Source: Hirsutella rhossiliensis
Taxonomy: Eukaryota > Ascomycota > Sordariomycetes > Hypocreales > Ophiocordycipitaceae
DNA length: 64,000 bases
Assembly (NCBI RefSeq): GCF_020360975.1
Contig: NW_025408673.1
Coordinates: 1,860,001-1,924,000 of the forward strand
Direction: 5' to 3'
The notes beneath the pieces were generated by a model. The model worked only from the letters and a program-made list of their open reading frames with translations, ran no database searches and was not told the DNA's origin. Position numbers and translations under genes: made by a program. Shown here piece after piece: positions 14,301-27,586 of this stretch (position 1 is the stretch's first letter; each line of letters begins with the position of its first letter).

Positions 14301-15528
14301 CTATACGATATATCGAAGGTAAGAAGAATAGCGTAGCCGATAGACTCTTAAAAAAGCCTAAAGGACCTTTTAACGTATTAAATAGGGAAATAAAAGGCAA
14401 TATTAAAGAATTTATAGACTTTTACTTAAACGTAGTATAAGGGACTAAGCTATAAGGGGACTACTTAAAGGAATTAAGGATAATAACGGACTTCCTTTAA
14501 ACGTTAAAACGGCTAGAGGGCCTTTTTAAATAAGACTATAAGAAGCTATATTTAAAGAGTCTAAATTTCTACGTTAAAGATTAAAAGCTTTAGCGACTCC
14601 CTAAAAAAGAAGAAAGGGGACCTATACTAGTTATAGATAACTTAAAAGAATAGAAAAGGATTATCGTAAAGTACTATACGTAAATAGGATATTAAGGATA
14701 ATAAGTTATATATATATTTATAAAGAATAAGTATTAGTAGGCTAGCCTTTAAAATAATATTTATAGCGTAATCTCTTTTTATAAAGAATACTAATACTTT
14801 ACGACTAAGAGACCCTAGGAAGTTATAACCGCGACCGCGCCTAGCTACCCTATAAGTAAGATTTACTTTAATAGCTAGTATATACTATTTAATTATAGGT
14901 ATTTATACCTTATAGAAGCACGAGACGACCTTATTAAATAGGTAGAAGTAACCCTAGTTAAAGGAATTACTATAAGAGCTATAACTAAATTTATACTCTT
15001 TATTATTTATAGGTATAGCGTAATACTATACGCTATAATCGATAGAGGGCCTAAAATAAAGAAAGACTTTAAGTATATCTTAGAGGGTATAAGCGTTAAA
15101 GTTATTTAAACTTTAGTATATAATTTAAAGGCGAATATAGTAGTAAAATAAGGGTACTAAAGGTTAATAATAGTACTTATAAAAATAGCAGAGAAAAAGG
15201 GTAAGTAGATTAAATACCTTAACTAAGTAATCCTTATAAACTAAATAATATTTAAAGAGTCTTATAGAATATTAGCTTTCTACCTACTATATAGATAGGA
15301 ACTAGTACTACCTCTTAAGGTAGAATACCTAACTTAGCGACTAATCGACTAAGATAAAGTAAAGATAAGAGAAGAATTATTTAAAGTATAAGTATAAGTT
15401 TTAAAAAGGAAAGAAAAAGATATAAAAGAAGCTAAGAAAAGAGTAATAAGATATCGGAGTTAATTAATAAAAAGGATAGATAAAGCTAATAAGTATATAA
15501 TAAGGAAAGAAAGCCTATAACCTAAAGA

Positions 15529-16014
15529 TGTCGCGAAGCGTGGCCTAATTTCGTAGTTCTCGGAGATATCCCTTAGTATAAGGGACTAAGGAAGCTAAAA
15601 ACACCCGGTATAGAAGAAGGAAGAAGGAGCTAAAAAGAGGTATAGAAAGGAGGGTAGGGGCATAAGGGGAAGTAAAAGTAGCGATAGCTTCCTATAGAGG
15701 TAGCGAGAGATAAGACGGATATACCGGCAACGGCTATAAAGGAGGGGAAAAACCGGTAAAAAGCTCGGTAGTTAAAAGGATATTAGTAGCTTCTTTAAGC
15801 AGGATCTTCTTTATTAATTAAGATACTAGACGGGTATAAAGAGGGGCGTTAGATAGAGGAAAGATAGATAATTAAGGATATATAACACTTACTCCCCTAC
15901 CTTTATTACTGCTCCCGTAAGAGTTAAATCTCTCTGCCCTGCCTATCCGACCCCTTACTTCTAATTTCACCTTCGTGCATTTTATATATATTTCTCGTAT
16001 CTCTCTTCGCGAGA
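15529..16014 (+). repeat. 5' LTR of Copia-2
   Basis: 486 bp, begins TGTCGCGAAGCG and ends CTTCGCGAGA. It matches 21409-21894 end to end and the Copia-1 LTRs. The base after it starts GTTATAAGCCCGGGAGG, the same inner boundary as Copia-1. Confidence 0.93.
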
Positions 16015-18601
16015 GTTATAAGCCCGGGAGGAATAGTATTCCTATACCTTCCGGCTACTATAAAAGACACCTTACTTATATCCCTCGTAGCTTCCTTTTA
16101 CCCCTCTTACTAGAAAAGCCGATTTTTAACCGACTTTTCTACCTTTCCCCGTAATAATATCGAAAAACGACTCCTCTACCGTCCCTACGGTCCGTAGGAC
16201 GATTCTTATAGAGCCCGAAGATTAGGATAAGTAGGTAAAGGAGCTACGGGCTCGTATAGATAGAACTATCTATAATTTAGTCTTCTCTAATAAGTAGGAC
16301 CCTCTCGAGCCCCCTCTTCGTCCTAGGGTAACTAACTTTATAGAGGGAGCTACCCTCTTCTCCGAGCTAACCTCTATATAATAGAGAGCTTTTTCTACTA
16401 CCTTAGGTAACTACGAGAGTTACTATAAGGAATACCTTTACGAAACGAAGCTACTAACGGCTGCTCGTACGGCGATAACGGAATCCGTTAGTGCCGTAAA
16501 GCTAATATCTCTTTAAGAGGAAGAGACTCCTAGGCAGTAGCTTTTAAAGCTCGAGACCTCGATAGCTCCCTCGAGAGGTTATATAACTAACCGTATTAGG
16601 AAGACCTATATAGCCTACCTAGGAGCTTTTTCTACTAGGAACCTACTAGCTTCTTCGTAGCTAGCTAAGTAGGAAGAAATCCTCGAGGAAGCTAACTAAT
16701 ACTTCCTTATAGAAGCTCTTTCGGGCTAGTAGCTATAGGATATATCTCTACTAATAAAGCCTATTAGTAACGGTTACTCGACTATCTTTCGAGAGGCTAG
16801 CTAGGAACTAAACGAAGAGGCTGCTAAAGTATAATAGTAAGCAGTCTTATTCCTTCGTAGCTAGCACTTAACTTAGACGGCTCGACCTATAGCTGCTGCA
16901 GCCCTTGCTACTGCGGCTCCCGCTGCTGCTGTTGCGGCTGTTGCTCCTTCGGCTCTACCTCCCTCGAGAGTATTAACACTATCTTTAACGGCTGCCGTAG
17001 GCCCGGCCCCGGCTCCGCCTCTTGCTCCGGGCCCGGCCCCGGTCCCGTTAGTTAGACCGGCCCGACTAGTCCCCTAATAGACCTTTTAGTCCGTTAGTCG
17101 AAAAATTAGGGAACTAGTCGAAATCGAACCTCTTCGTTAAAATCAGCAATAAGGGGTAAAAAGGGGGGGTTTTTAAGCAGACCTTCTAGAAAGGGACGAG
17201 GATTCCTCGAAGAGACAACGTACGAGGAGGAATCGACCTACCTACTAAGTATGCAAAAAGCCCTATCGGCTAGAAGACTGCTAATAGGTCTTTAAGGAAA
17301 ACCGACCTAAAGGAATTAACCCTTTAAAGAGGCTACGAGAAATAGTATAATAGTCTCTTAAGGAGGACCCCTCGTTATAGAAGAAGATAGACGAGATTCG
17401 GGTTGCTAAGAAATAGTAACTAACGCCGCTGCCCTTATTCGAGCCGCAAATTCGAGGAAAAATCGTTAGTATAGTAAATCCGGCCTTCGTCTTCCCTACG
17501 GATTAACAAGGCTAAAACCAGCCGTTAGAACCCTCTAATTATCCCCTACGAAAATCAACTATCCTTAACTCTAGTGCTTCCCTCGATATTTATAATATAC
17601 TCTTACGATTCCGGTCCTTTAAGAAGGCACGAAAGGAATATCTTATTACCGGGGAATTAACTATATAGATAGAGGGATACGGAAGGGTAAATTTTACGAT
17701 GAAATTACCTAACGGATCTATATAAATTCTTCGAAGAAAAAGGGTAGCTTTTTGCCCTCGATTTTTAACGAGCCTAATTTCCTTCCGCTTTCTTTAAGAG
17801 GAAGGAATCTTCTAGGATATAACGTCTAAGCCTACGAGGCTAGTCTAGAAGAATCAGACTATTAGGCTTATCGAGGAGAAATTCGGTTAATTTATTCTCG
17901 AATTCCGACCTATCCTTAGGAAGGAATCTCTCGAGAAGTTAGCTTTCCCTGCTAGGAGGAATAGGTCTACTATAAAGGACCCTCTTCCGGCAGCTTAAGG
18001 AGACGGCATTCTTTAGCACGCACGACTTAGTTACCCGGGCCCCCTAGCTTTATATAAGCTAGGTTAATAATAAGGCGTACGAATAAGGGGCCTAAAGACC
18101 GTCGAATGCGAATACTACGGCTAAGGGAAGACTAGGAGACGAATTTCTAGACGGACCCTAATACGGCCGGACTAGCCGTATAAGGAAATTTAGGTCGACT
18201 AGACTAACGTCTCTAGGGATTAGGAAAGCTTCGTTAGGGTAATGTTTTTTATAGACGCTTTTTTAGGGATAGTTTTCCCCTATTTCTTATAGACCTACCT
18301 AAGTAAGTATAACTAGTCTGCCCTCTAGGACTTCGTTAACTAGATAAAATCCTACTTTAGCTATAAGGTAAAGAAGATACGGTCTAACGGAGAGCTATTT
18401 ACGAAGGATATCTTAAATTAGCTTCGAAAAAGGGGCATTTTACCCCTTCCGTTAGCACCGAATACCTAGGCCTAGAACGGAGGGGCAGAAAGATTAGGGG
18501 GTGCTATAATAGAAAGGGCCCGTACGATAAGACTTACTGCAAAGCTTCTACACGACCTTTAGAGGGAAGTCGTTAAGACCGCCTATTACCTTTAGAACCG
18601 G

Positions 18602-18650
18602 ACCCTAAGGGACCCTAGGGGACTAAGGGACCCTAGGGGACTAAGGGACT
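18602..18650 (+). repeat. 18-bp direct repeat within Copia-2
   Basis: The unit GGGACCCTAGGGGACTAA occurs twice in tandem with a partial third copy. It lies just after the integrase NGGAERLGG region and looks like a local slippage expansion specific to this copy. Confidence 0.7.
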
Positions 18651-21408
18651 ATAGGGACCTAGAGACCCTTTTTAAGACCTAAGGAATAGACTAGAAATCC
18701 CCCCTCGAGCTCTTTACGAAGAAGAGGGCCTCGCTAGCCTACCTTCGTGCCTACGGCTATAAGGCATACGCTATAACTGCCGATATATAGCTAAAAAGGA
18801 AGAAGAAAAGAAAGCTTAATCCTAGAGCTTTTATTAGTTACCTTATTAGTTATAATTCTATGAATATCTTCTAGATCTAGATTCCTCTTTTACGGCAGGT
18901 TATTTCGACTAGGGATATAATTTTCGACGAATCTAGCTTCTTCGACGGAAAGAGGGATTAATAGCCCCTCTTACTCTTATAACGTTAGCTAATTTAGAAG
19001 ATCTAAATCCCCCCTTCCTAATAGTCTTAAGAAGAGGCCCTAGACGAGGAAACGGAAGAAGAAACCGACGTCGAAGTAGTCGAGGATAACGCCGACTTTA
19101 GAAAGAGGAAGCTGCTAGATTAGACGATCTAGATAAAGAAGGAGACTATAGGAAAGCGGTAGAGCTAGAATACGCCTACCTCCCTATGCCTCCTCTTACG
19201 GAATAAGAAGAAGATCTAGAAGCAGCTTTTTTAGTTAGTCTTCCCGTCTCGGCCCCTAAGGGGGTAGGAAAGGCACCTCTCTTAAAGGATTACCCGGCTG
19301 CCTATTTATCCCTGCTTCGAGAAGCAAAGGAAGGTATAGGGCCCGATACGGATACTAAAGAAGACTAACCTCTGCCCTATTTCGATCGTTTTTCCGACTT
19401 CTACCTAACGCTAATAGAAGACGGTTCCTACGGAGCGTTTATAGCAGGCCGGCTATTTAAGCTAATATTAGCAAGGAAGGTATATAAAAGAAACCTCCCG
19501 GACCTACTAGTAAACTAAAAGCAGCTAGAAAGACACCCCTTTAGAGACTAGTTTTTCTAGGCCTAGAAAGACTACCTAGCCTTATACGAAGAGATAGGTT
19601 CTTTCGAAGAATTCCTTAAGGAAAAGGCAAGAGGAAAATAGGTCCTTAGCTATAAGTAGGTCTTTATCTATAAGACTAATAAACACGGCTTCCTTTAAAA
19701 GTATAAAGCCCGGCTAGTTATCTACGGGAACTAGTAGGAAAAAGGGGATCTTCTTACTAGGGCAACTACCCTAGTAGGGATGTCTTTTCGGACCCTTATA
19801 GCTATAGTAGCAGAATTCGACCTCGAACTCAATTAAATAGATATAGTTAACGCCTTTATTAACTGCCTACTCGAGGAAGAAGAAGTTATCTATATACGCC
19901 TTCTACTAGGCTTCTAATAGCTAGGAAAGGTTCTACGGCTTAGGAAAGTTCTATACGGATTACGAAGATTACCCCTTCTTTAGTAATAGTATTTAATAGG
20001 TTCCCTCGAAGCCCTAGGCTTTAAGAAAGTCCCTTAGGAACCGTTTATAATATAGAAGGGTAAAATCACGGTCTTCTTCTACGTCGATAATATTATCTAG
20101 GCCTACCCGAAAGAGGAAGAAGCTACTACTAGGGAGGCTATACAAGGCCTATAATAAAGGTATAAGATAACTAGGCTAGGGGAGCTAAAGTGGTTCCTAG
20201 GGATACGAATCCTTAGGAATAGGTCCTAACGGACTATCTAGCTTACCTAGGACGCCTATATCGATAAGGTCGCTTATAAATTCCTCCCTAATTCCCTCGA
20301 TAAGAAGCTTCCCTCTACGCCTATATTAAACGAAGAGCTGTTACCTAATCCGTCCTTTTAAGCTAGGGAGCAAGAGAAACACTAATATTAGTAGAAGGTA
20401 GGCTCCCTGCTTTTTTTAGCTATTTCTATTAAACCGGATATCTCTTTTACGGTCTCCCGGCTAGCTAGGCATAACTAGAATCCTAGCCCTAGGCATTAAG
20501 AAGTAGTAGATAGAGCAATCCTTTATCTCTATTTAACGAGATTATATAGTCTACGCCTAGGAGGGTAGGAAAGGAAGAAATTAGCTGCCGAAATCTTCCT
20601 CTATTCGAGCGATTCGTCCTTTATAGACAATTCCTTAGATAGAAAGAGCTTATAAGGGTATATTATATCCCTTTTTAGAGGAACTATTGCTTAGAGAGCT
20701 TCGAAGTAGGCTACCGTTACGACTTTTAGTACAGAGGCAAAGCTACTAGCTCTTTTAGAAGCGTTAAAAGAAGCGATTTTCCTTAGCCGGCTACTAATAT
20801 CGTTACGACTATAAATTCCGACCCTATTAGCTATAGAATGCGATAATATATAGACTATACGAATTCTTACGGAAAATAGTAAGTTATCGACCCGGCTATA
20901 GTATATCGATATCTACTAGCATTAGTTACGCTAAGAGGTCTAAAGGGGACTTATTTCCGTCCGTTAGGTTCTAACGGCATTAATAAAAGCCGACGGTCTT
21001 ACGAAGCCCCTGCCGAAGTAGAAGCTAGCTGTCTTTTTATAGCAAATTAAGCTAGAAAACGTTCGAGAGAAGCTATCCTTAGAGGCCCGCCTTAAGAGTC
21101 TACGAGAGGAGCTAATAGCACGTACGAGAAGGTAACGTCTATAGCCAAAGAAAAGGAAGAGGTTTTCCCTTTAAGGGCCCTTTATTTTAATTAGGTTTCT
21201 CCCTTCTAGGAAGGCCCCTTTTTATAGGACTTTCCCTCTTTAGGCCCCTTTTCCTTAAGTAGGTCTAAAAGAGCCTAGGGACCCGAAAGGGCCCCTGCAT
21301 TCCTCGAGTAAAGGGAGAAGTATAGAGCTAAGAACCTCCTCTATACGCTTATTAGCCCGAAGCCGTATTAGCTATGCCCTTAAGGGGCAGGCTATAGCTA
21401 AGGGGGTG

Positions 21409-21894
21409 TATCGCGAAGCGTGGCCTGATTTCGTAGTTCTCGGAGATATCCCTTAGCACGAGGGACCAAGGAAGCTAAAAACACCCGGTATAGAAGAAGG
21501 AAGAAGGAGCTAAAAAGAGGTGCAGAAAGGAGGGTAGGGGCATAAGGGGAAGTAGAAGTAGCGATAGCTTCCTATAGAGGTAGCGAGAGATAAGACGGAT
21601 ATGCCGGCAACGGCTAGAAAGGAGGGGAAAAACCAGCAAAAAGCTTAGTAGTTAAAGGGATATTAGTAGCTTCTTTAAGCAGGATCTTCTTTATTAATTA
21701 AGATGCTAGATAGGTATAAAAAGGGGCGTTAGATAGAGGAAAGAAGGACAATTAAGGATATATAATACTTACTCCCCTACCTTTATTACTGCTCCCGTAA
21801 GAGTTAAATCTCTCTGCCCTACCTATCCGACCCCTTACTTTTAATTTCACCTTCGTACATTTTATATATATTTCTTATATCTCTCTTCGCGAGA
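21409..21894 (+). repeat. 3' LTR of Copia-2
   Basis: 486 bp. It starts TATCGCGAAG, where TG has been changed to TA by RIP, and ends CTTCGCGAGA followed by the TSD AAAGA. Confidence 0.93.
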
Positions 21895-24277
21895 AAAGAC
21901 CTTATCTTACTATTTAATATAAAACGATTAAATAATCTAAGGAGGTAAGCTAAGTATTAGATAAGGTAGAACGGTCCCTTTTAAGTAGTATTACGCTTAG
22001 AGTAGTTTAAGGCGTATAGGATTAAGACTTTAAATAGAATTATACTTAATAAGATAATCCTAGGAGAGTATTTAAAGAAGTTTAAAAAGGATAAGGAAGG
22101 TTAGTAGTACTCTATTAAGGATAACTAGTTGCTCTAAAATAAGATTACTCTTAATAAAAGGAAGAAGGAAGAAATAATAAATAAAGTAGATAATTTACTA
22201 CTCTTACTAAGTAAAGAAGCCTTAGATTAAATAGTACTATAGTTATAATAACTCCTTAACGAACCTTAGAAAGATTAAAGCTAAGAAGAGAAAGAAGAGT
22301 AACTATAGATACCTAAGAAAGGCTTAAGGTATACGATCGAGGTTTAGCTACTATAACTTAGTAAAGTAAAAAAAGATATTTATATAAGAGCCTTAAAGAT
22401 ATTAATTTAACGAGAAAAGGAGGAGGTAAAAAGGAGCTAAGGAGGAAAAGGTAGTAAAGATAAAAATCTATAACTATCGTAAGAAGTACGTTAAAACCTA
22501 ACTAGTAACTAGGGCACCGTCTAACTATCTAATTAAAGGACGACTATAATAGCTAAGATATTTATAAGCGCCCTACCTACTACTTTATTATTTTAAATTT
22601 TCTACCTAAAGCTCCCTAAGTAAATAAAGATAATATTTCCTACTATTCCCTAATAATAACCTACCCTCTACTACCTTAAAAAAGATAAATAAAGATATAA
22701 TTAAATAATAAAGTAAGAAAATAAATATTCTTACTACCTACCTCCTTTAAGAATAGGATTTTTTACTTTATAGATAAAGATATCTATTCTTTATTATAAA
22801 AGGGGCAACCTACTATAGTAAAAATAAACGCGCCTATAAGATACATTTTAATATATTTTTAACTTACTAAATTAAATATATATAACCTTAAGAGAAAAAC
22901 CTTTACCGCTAAAGATAGCGACTAAATAAGGCTACCTACTCTTAGTAAACCTATTATAGACTACTATAAAGCGAACTTAAAGACTATTTAATTATTACTT
23001 AAGAGAGAGCTCGTTAAACCTATATAATCTCTTTCTAGGTAAAATAAGTATAAGGTTAATTTCCTCCCTTTCCTTTAAATCTTTAGTAGGACTAAAGGCA
23101 TTAAGGATATTATAAAGAAGATAAGGGGCGGTCTCGTTATTAATATACTTATTATAAAATTTATTAATCTTAAGGTCGGTATAGAAATTATAACTATATA
23201 TATAGTTAGCGAATCTATTAAGGTTATAAGTAGCCCTACGGTATTTAAGGAAGTACCGCTATTTATAAATAAGCGCCTTAGTTAAATCCTAGATATAGTT
23301 AGCGTAAGAGCCGCTAGTAGTACTTAGAAGAGAGATATATTTAAAAAAAGGAAATATAATATACTTATAAGTAGAAGTTATAGTTATCTAATAAGTTTAA
23401 ATATACCCTTAATAAAGGCGAGGATTATAAGTTCTATATAAAGTAATTAAGACTACTTAAGAGTATTTTTACCGCCTTAAACTAAGCTAAGAAAAGAAGT
23501 ATCTACGCGGATAAGCGATTTTTATAAGGTTATAGGTTACTAGCCGATATTTATAATAAAGGGTATAGAAGACGATTTAATTATACTAACCTAGCGTACT
23601 CTTAAGAAAGTAAGAAAGAGGAGAGCGACCGTATGCTTTAATCTTAATAATATTAAGAGCTTTTAATAAAACGTATAACTAAAAGGCAATTTCTATATAA
23701 CTTAAAAACCCTTGGTAACTAATATTATTTCTATTATAAACCTGGGTCTTAAAGTAACTATAGATCTATAAAAGAAGATAGTTAGAACGAGCTAAGCGAG
23801 ATTAAATAAGTTAGATAGTTATTACTTAAAAGTACTTTATATAAAAAGGAAAGACCTTAGTACGATAATTCTAAGTAAGAAGAGTAGTAGTAATAAGAGA
23901 AGGTTATAGAAGAGTAGTTAAAGAGAGGTTAATAATATCTAGTAGCTCTTTAGTTTTAAGTTTAGCGGTCTTATAAGATATAATAAGGAAGAAGAGGTAG
24001 TCGTAAAAGAAAAAGATAAAAGGTAGCGATCTAGAAAAATAAAGAAGATAGAGGAGAAAAAAAGAAGAAAAGGAATAAAAAGAGTAAAGAAGAAAAAAAA
24101 AGGTAAAGATTAAATAGCTCCTTAATTAATAACTAGTAAAAGAAGCTATTTAAGCGTAACCCTTAAATATACTTAAGACCTTACTACTATAAAGGCTTGC
24201 TAAAGTAACTAATAACCGCGCGCTTTAATAACTATTTATTCCTCTTACTATACCCTTCTTCTTCCTTCCTTCTTCCT

Positions 24278-24280
<3 letters not shown>

Positions 24281-24308
<28 letters not shown>
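24281..24308. repeat. (TA)n microsatellite
   Basis: About 14 TA units in a row, preceded by a CTT/TCC-rich pyrimidine tract (24250-24280). It lies between two degraded coding-like stretches. It may derive from a CA/TG repeat converted by RIP, which cannot be told from the sequence. Confidence 0.9.
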
Positions 24309-24479
24309 CTCTATATACTTCCCTACTTATAATAATCCCCTCTACTAATATAACTCTTATATATATATATAATACCCTTTTAGCCTCTTAAGCGTTATAA
24401 CTTAAAACTACTTACCTTAACTATTTAATCTTATTTTCTCTTTCTCTTTCGCTTACTCTACCCTTTCCTAAGATATAGC

Positions 24480-26030
24480 GGCGAACCTAAATAGCATCCT
24501 AGGCCTAGCTATAGACCTCCCTAAGAATACTACTATCTTCTTTAGCGTATTACTATTTAAGAGTAGAAGCTTTATTTTACTTACTTACTATAGCGAAGTT
24601 AAAGTAAAAGGCAGCGAAGGGCGCTTTTATACTAAAGATAAAGAAAAGTTTATAAACTAAGACTAATAAAACGTTTATAAGTAAAAGTAACCTCCTTAGT
24701 ATATTTATAAAGATTATTAGTACTTAATACTAATAGGCCTTATTAAATAGTAGGATATTACCCTTAAAGATACTTATATAATATATAAGGGCGTTAAAAA
24801 GATAAACGGATTTACTAAGAATAAGGCCCGCTAAGAAGAGTATATCGTTAACGTATATAACTTTCTTTATAAAGCTATTAATAAATAATAAGCTATAAGC
24901 TTTAGCCTTAGCGCGATAATTAAGATCTTAATAAGAGGTATTAAGAATATAGTATACCCCTTACCTTACTTACTATCGGTTTATACTAACTATTAAGGGA
25001 AACCTATCGAAGATATAGAAGATAGATATATAAAGTACTATAAATACCTAAACGATAGGAAGTATCTAATTAAGTTTACTACTCCTACCGTTAACCTTAG
25101 TTACTTTATATATAAATAAAGGTATATAACTAAAGTTATTAACTTTTTAGTAAGACTAAATAAAGAGGGACTCTATTAAGGAGCGTTCTTTTAAGACTAT
25201 AAGGAAGGAAACTTAGTTATTTTTAATACTTAGAAAGAGGAACGGCACGCTAAACTCTATATATTCTTATAAGTATAGTAGTAGTTTCTTTATATCTTTT
25301 AAGTTCCTTATAACTTTACCTATACGCTAGTCCCTTTTACCGCTTAGTAGGAAGGGTAGGAATATAGCTACTTAGCCTTAATAATAATCTAATACTAGGT
25401 TAAAGGTATAGTTAAGCTATACTTTAAGATAATTAAGCAGCGATACTTAAAGGTTAAAGTAATTTTAAAGTAAAGGTATAGGGTAATATAAGAAGCCTTA
25501 TAGATAGATAAAATCTTATACTAAGACTAGTATTTCTTTAAGCTAGATAAGAGGATAAGTATAAAAGGCTATATTAATAGGCTAATATATAGAATCTAAG
25601 CTATCGCGGTAAACGAACTTAATTATATATAAGCGATATTATAAGGTAGCGGAGTTTCTTAGTAGTTTAATAGCGGGGTTAAGCGATTATAAAGGATACT
25701 ATTTAATTAGGGTTTAATAACTTTTAGTAGAGTCTTTCTTATAAGGATTCCTAGGTATAAACGGATTTACTAATATAACTATATTATTCTAAGAGATTAA
25801 GAAAAATAAGACCTTTAAGAAGTCCTAGAGGTAGTTAACCTTTAAGATAGGCCTAGTAAATAAAAACTACCGCTTTAAAGAGATATATAACTAGCTTATA
25901 TAGTAAGGAGAGTAAGAAAAAAGCTAACTACGCTAGCTAACCTTATAGAGTAACCTAACTTAATCGCTTAAGCTATACGCGGTTTCTTTATAAAACTCCT
26001 CCTCAAAAAGACCCGTAACTATCTAATCGC
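24480..26030 (+). pseudogene. Degraded coding-like region of unknown family
   Basis: One plus-strand frame runs for roughly 500 codons from about 24480 in which nearly every stop is TAA or TAG, as expected if they were Gln codons. Recognisable amino-acid texture includes GVKKINGFTKNKAR near 24790 and LIRIPRYKRI near 25740. Codon texture and hydrophobic periodicity look protein-like, but no catalytic motif was recognised and no family can be named. It could be a second ORF of an unclassified transposon or a host gene caught in the repeat block. Boundaries are approximate. Confidence 0.4.
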
Positions 26031-27116
26031 GCTAATAAAAATTAAGAATAGGCCTAGACCTTTATTACCTTAAGCGTTAACTAAATTAAGCTCCTTATCT
26101 AAACTAAGTAGCTTTTCCCTAAGTAACCTTAAGATAGGATCCTTACCTTAGAATCTATAAAAGAGAGTACTAAGCGCCCCTACTAGTCCTTTTATCTATA
26201 TAGAAACAACGCCTTTATTTTCCCCCTTAGATATATAGCTAATTAGGTCTACTCCTTGCCTATTACTAACGACCCCTTTAAACGTATAAAGGAGCGAAAG
26301 ACTTATAACCGTACCCCTACTAATAGCTTAATAAGAAGCTAGTAAGGAAGAAAGGTAGATAGCGTAGCTACTAACTCGCCCTAGGACTCTAAAATTACTA
26401 GGCGCTTAGTTAATTACCCTAAAGCTAAAGACTCTAGTAACGCCTATAGCGCGCCCTATTACTTCCTAGAAATAAAGTATAGTAATAGCCTCTCTAGCTA
26501 TAGTCCTTATAAGGTTTATACTAGGCTTTAAACCCTTTTAGGTTAAAGGAATTAAAAACCTAGGAATATATTAAAACTACCGCTAGGATATTAATAACTA
26601 TAATTTTATATATTTATATAGGACTACTAGCGACGTAATAATAACTAGTCTATAAGGCTTTATAGCTTATTTAATCTATTTATACCTAAAGCTATAGACT
26701 AGTAAAGATACTAACTACTTTATTTCCTTAACGCCCTTAAGAATAATAAGCGCGAATACTTAGGAGTATATATAAGGGGTAGTAGATAATTATTTAAAGA
26801 AGGAAGTATATAAGTAAAGATAGGAAAGAGCTAAATAAGTAGCTTATAAGTAAAAGGAGGAATAAATAATATAAAGGGAAAGGATTATAGTAAAGAAGAA
26901 AAGTTCTATTAATAGTTTATTTACTTACTTATATACTTAGGAAGAGAGCCTTACCTATTATTATCGCACCCTTTCTATTAGTATCTTAAGTCGGAAAGTC
27001 GCTAAGAAGGAGTTTAATAAGTAAGATCGTACCCTTATAAATATTAGCCCGTTAAAGGGATAAGACCCTTAGTACTCCCCTTTTAACTTACTTCTAAGTA
27101 TACTTAAAGGCGTTAT

Positions 27117-27586
27117 TTTTATAACTATAGTTAGCGGGCTATAGGAGAGCTAGCTACGTTTACGTAATAAAGCAGCTCGGAATAATAGTTAGGATAAGAA
27201 GTTACTTAAGCTTAGCTTACTTAAAGTATATATAAGCTAAGTAAGCCTTATATTAATAGATTACTACTTAGGAGCATAGCTTATAAGTAAGCTATAGTAA
27301 GCTATAAAGGGGATTATAGCTAGGACTATAATCTAAGGATAGTCTTTATAGGTATATATAGCTACCTACTTTTACTCCTTTAGATAGATAGCTTAATAGC
27401 TTTTAATATAGATCTTTATTACGATTCTATCTTTAATTCTAATTACTTAGTTATAGTCTATAGTCTATAACCTCCGACTTATTACTAACGTAATATACTT
27501 ATTATTACTTAGACCACGCCCTATTATATCTACTAATATAAACCCCTTAATAGGTTTATCCCTTAAGAATAATACCGGTTATTATA
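27117..27586 (+). repeat. 5' LTR of Gypsy element B
   Basis: 470 bp, matching 37514-37983. The start TTTTATAACTATAG corresponds to TATTATAACTACGG in the other LTR, that is, an original TGTTATAAC. It ends CCGGTTATTATA. Confidence 0.88.

Larger units (their letters stand above)
15529..21894 (+). mobile_element. Copia-2, full-length Ty1/Copia retrotransposon, RIP-mutated
   Basis: 6,366 bp with 486-bp LTRs and an exact 5-bp TSD, AAAGA (15524-15528 and 21895-21899), inserted in the integrase of element D. Coding remains in order: Ala-rich gag (about 16100-17100), a zinc knuckle near 17246-17285 (first Cys and His changed to Tyr), integrase with an NGGAERLGG motif near 18459-18510, RT box FYVDN near 20075-20090 (second Asp changed to Asn), and RNase H ending ADGLTKPLPK near 20988. 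Stops are almost all TAA/TAG at former Gln codons. The polypurine tract AAGGGGG lies just before the 3' LTR. Confidence 0.94.
8304..22500 (+). mobile_element. Gypsy element D, degraded gag-pol, interrupted by Copia-2
   Basis: Reading plus-strand frames through RIP stops gives a Gypsy order. A gag begins about 8980. A zinc knuckle lies at about 10500-10545 (pattern C-x2-C-x4-H-x4-C, Cys and His changed to Tyr). RT includes VVKKDKRLRLINS near 13174 and the box FLNNIGIKG near 13500, where both catalytic Asp have become Asn. RNase H ends with GKKNSVADRLLKKP near 14318-14360. Integrase continues to about 15528 and resumes at 21900 (LILLFNIKRLNNLRR), running to about 22490. Removing Copia-2 restores one frame. 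It differs from A, B and C. No LTR pair was found. The 5' boundary at 8304 is only the edge of element A; 8304-8980 looks non-coding and is RIP-mutated. Confidence 0.8.
22500..27111. other. RIP-degraded stretch, not classified
   Basis: CpA and TpG are nearly absent, as in the neighbouring elements, so this was repetitive DNA. Plus-strand frames can be followed for long distances if TAA/TAG are read as former Gln, mainly 22700-24170 (with a Lys/Arg-rich tail near 23900-24110) and 24480-26030. Frames near 26600-27110 also look coding. No LTR, reverse transcriptase or transposase motif was recognised. The right end continues beyond element B: deleting B and one GTTAT copy joins 27116 to 37989. 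Confidence 0.5.
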
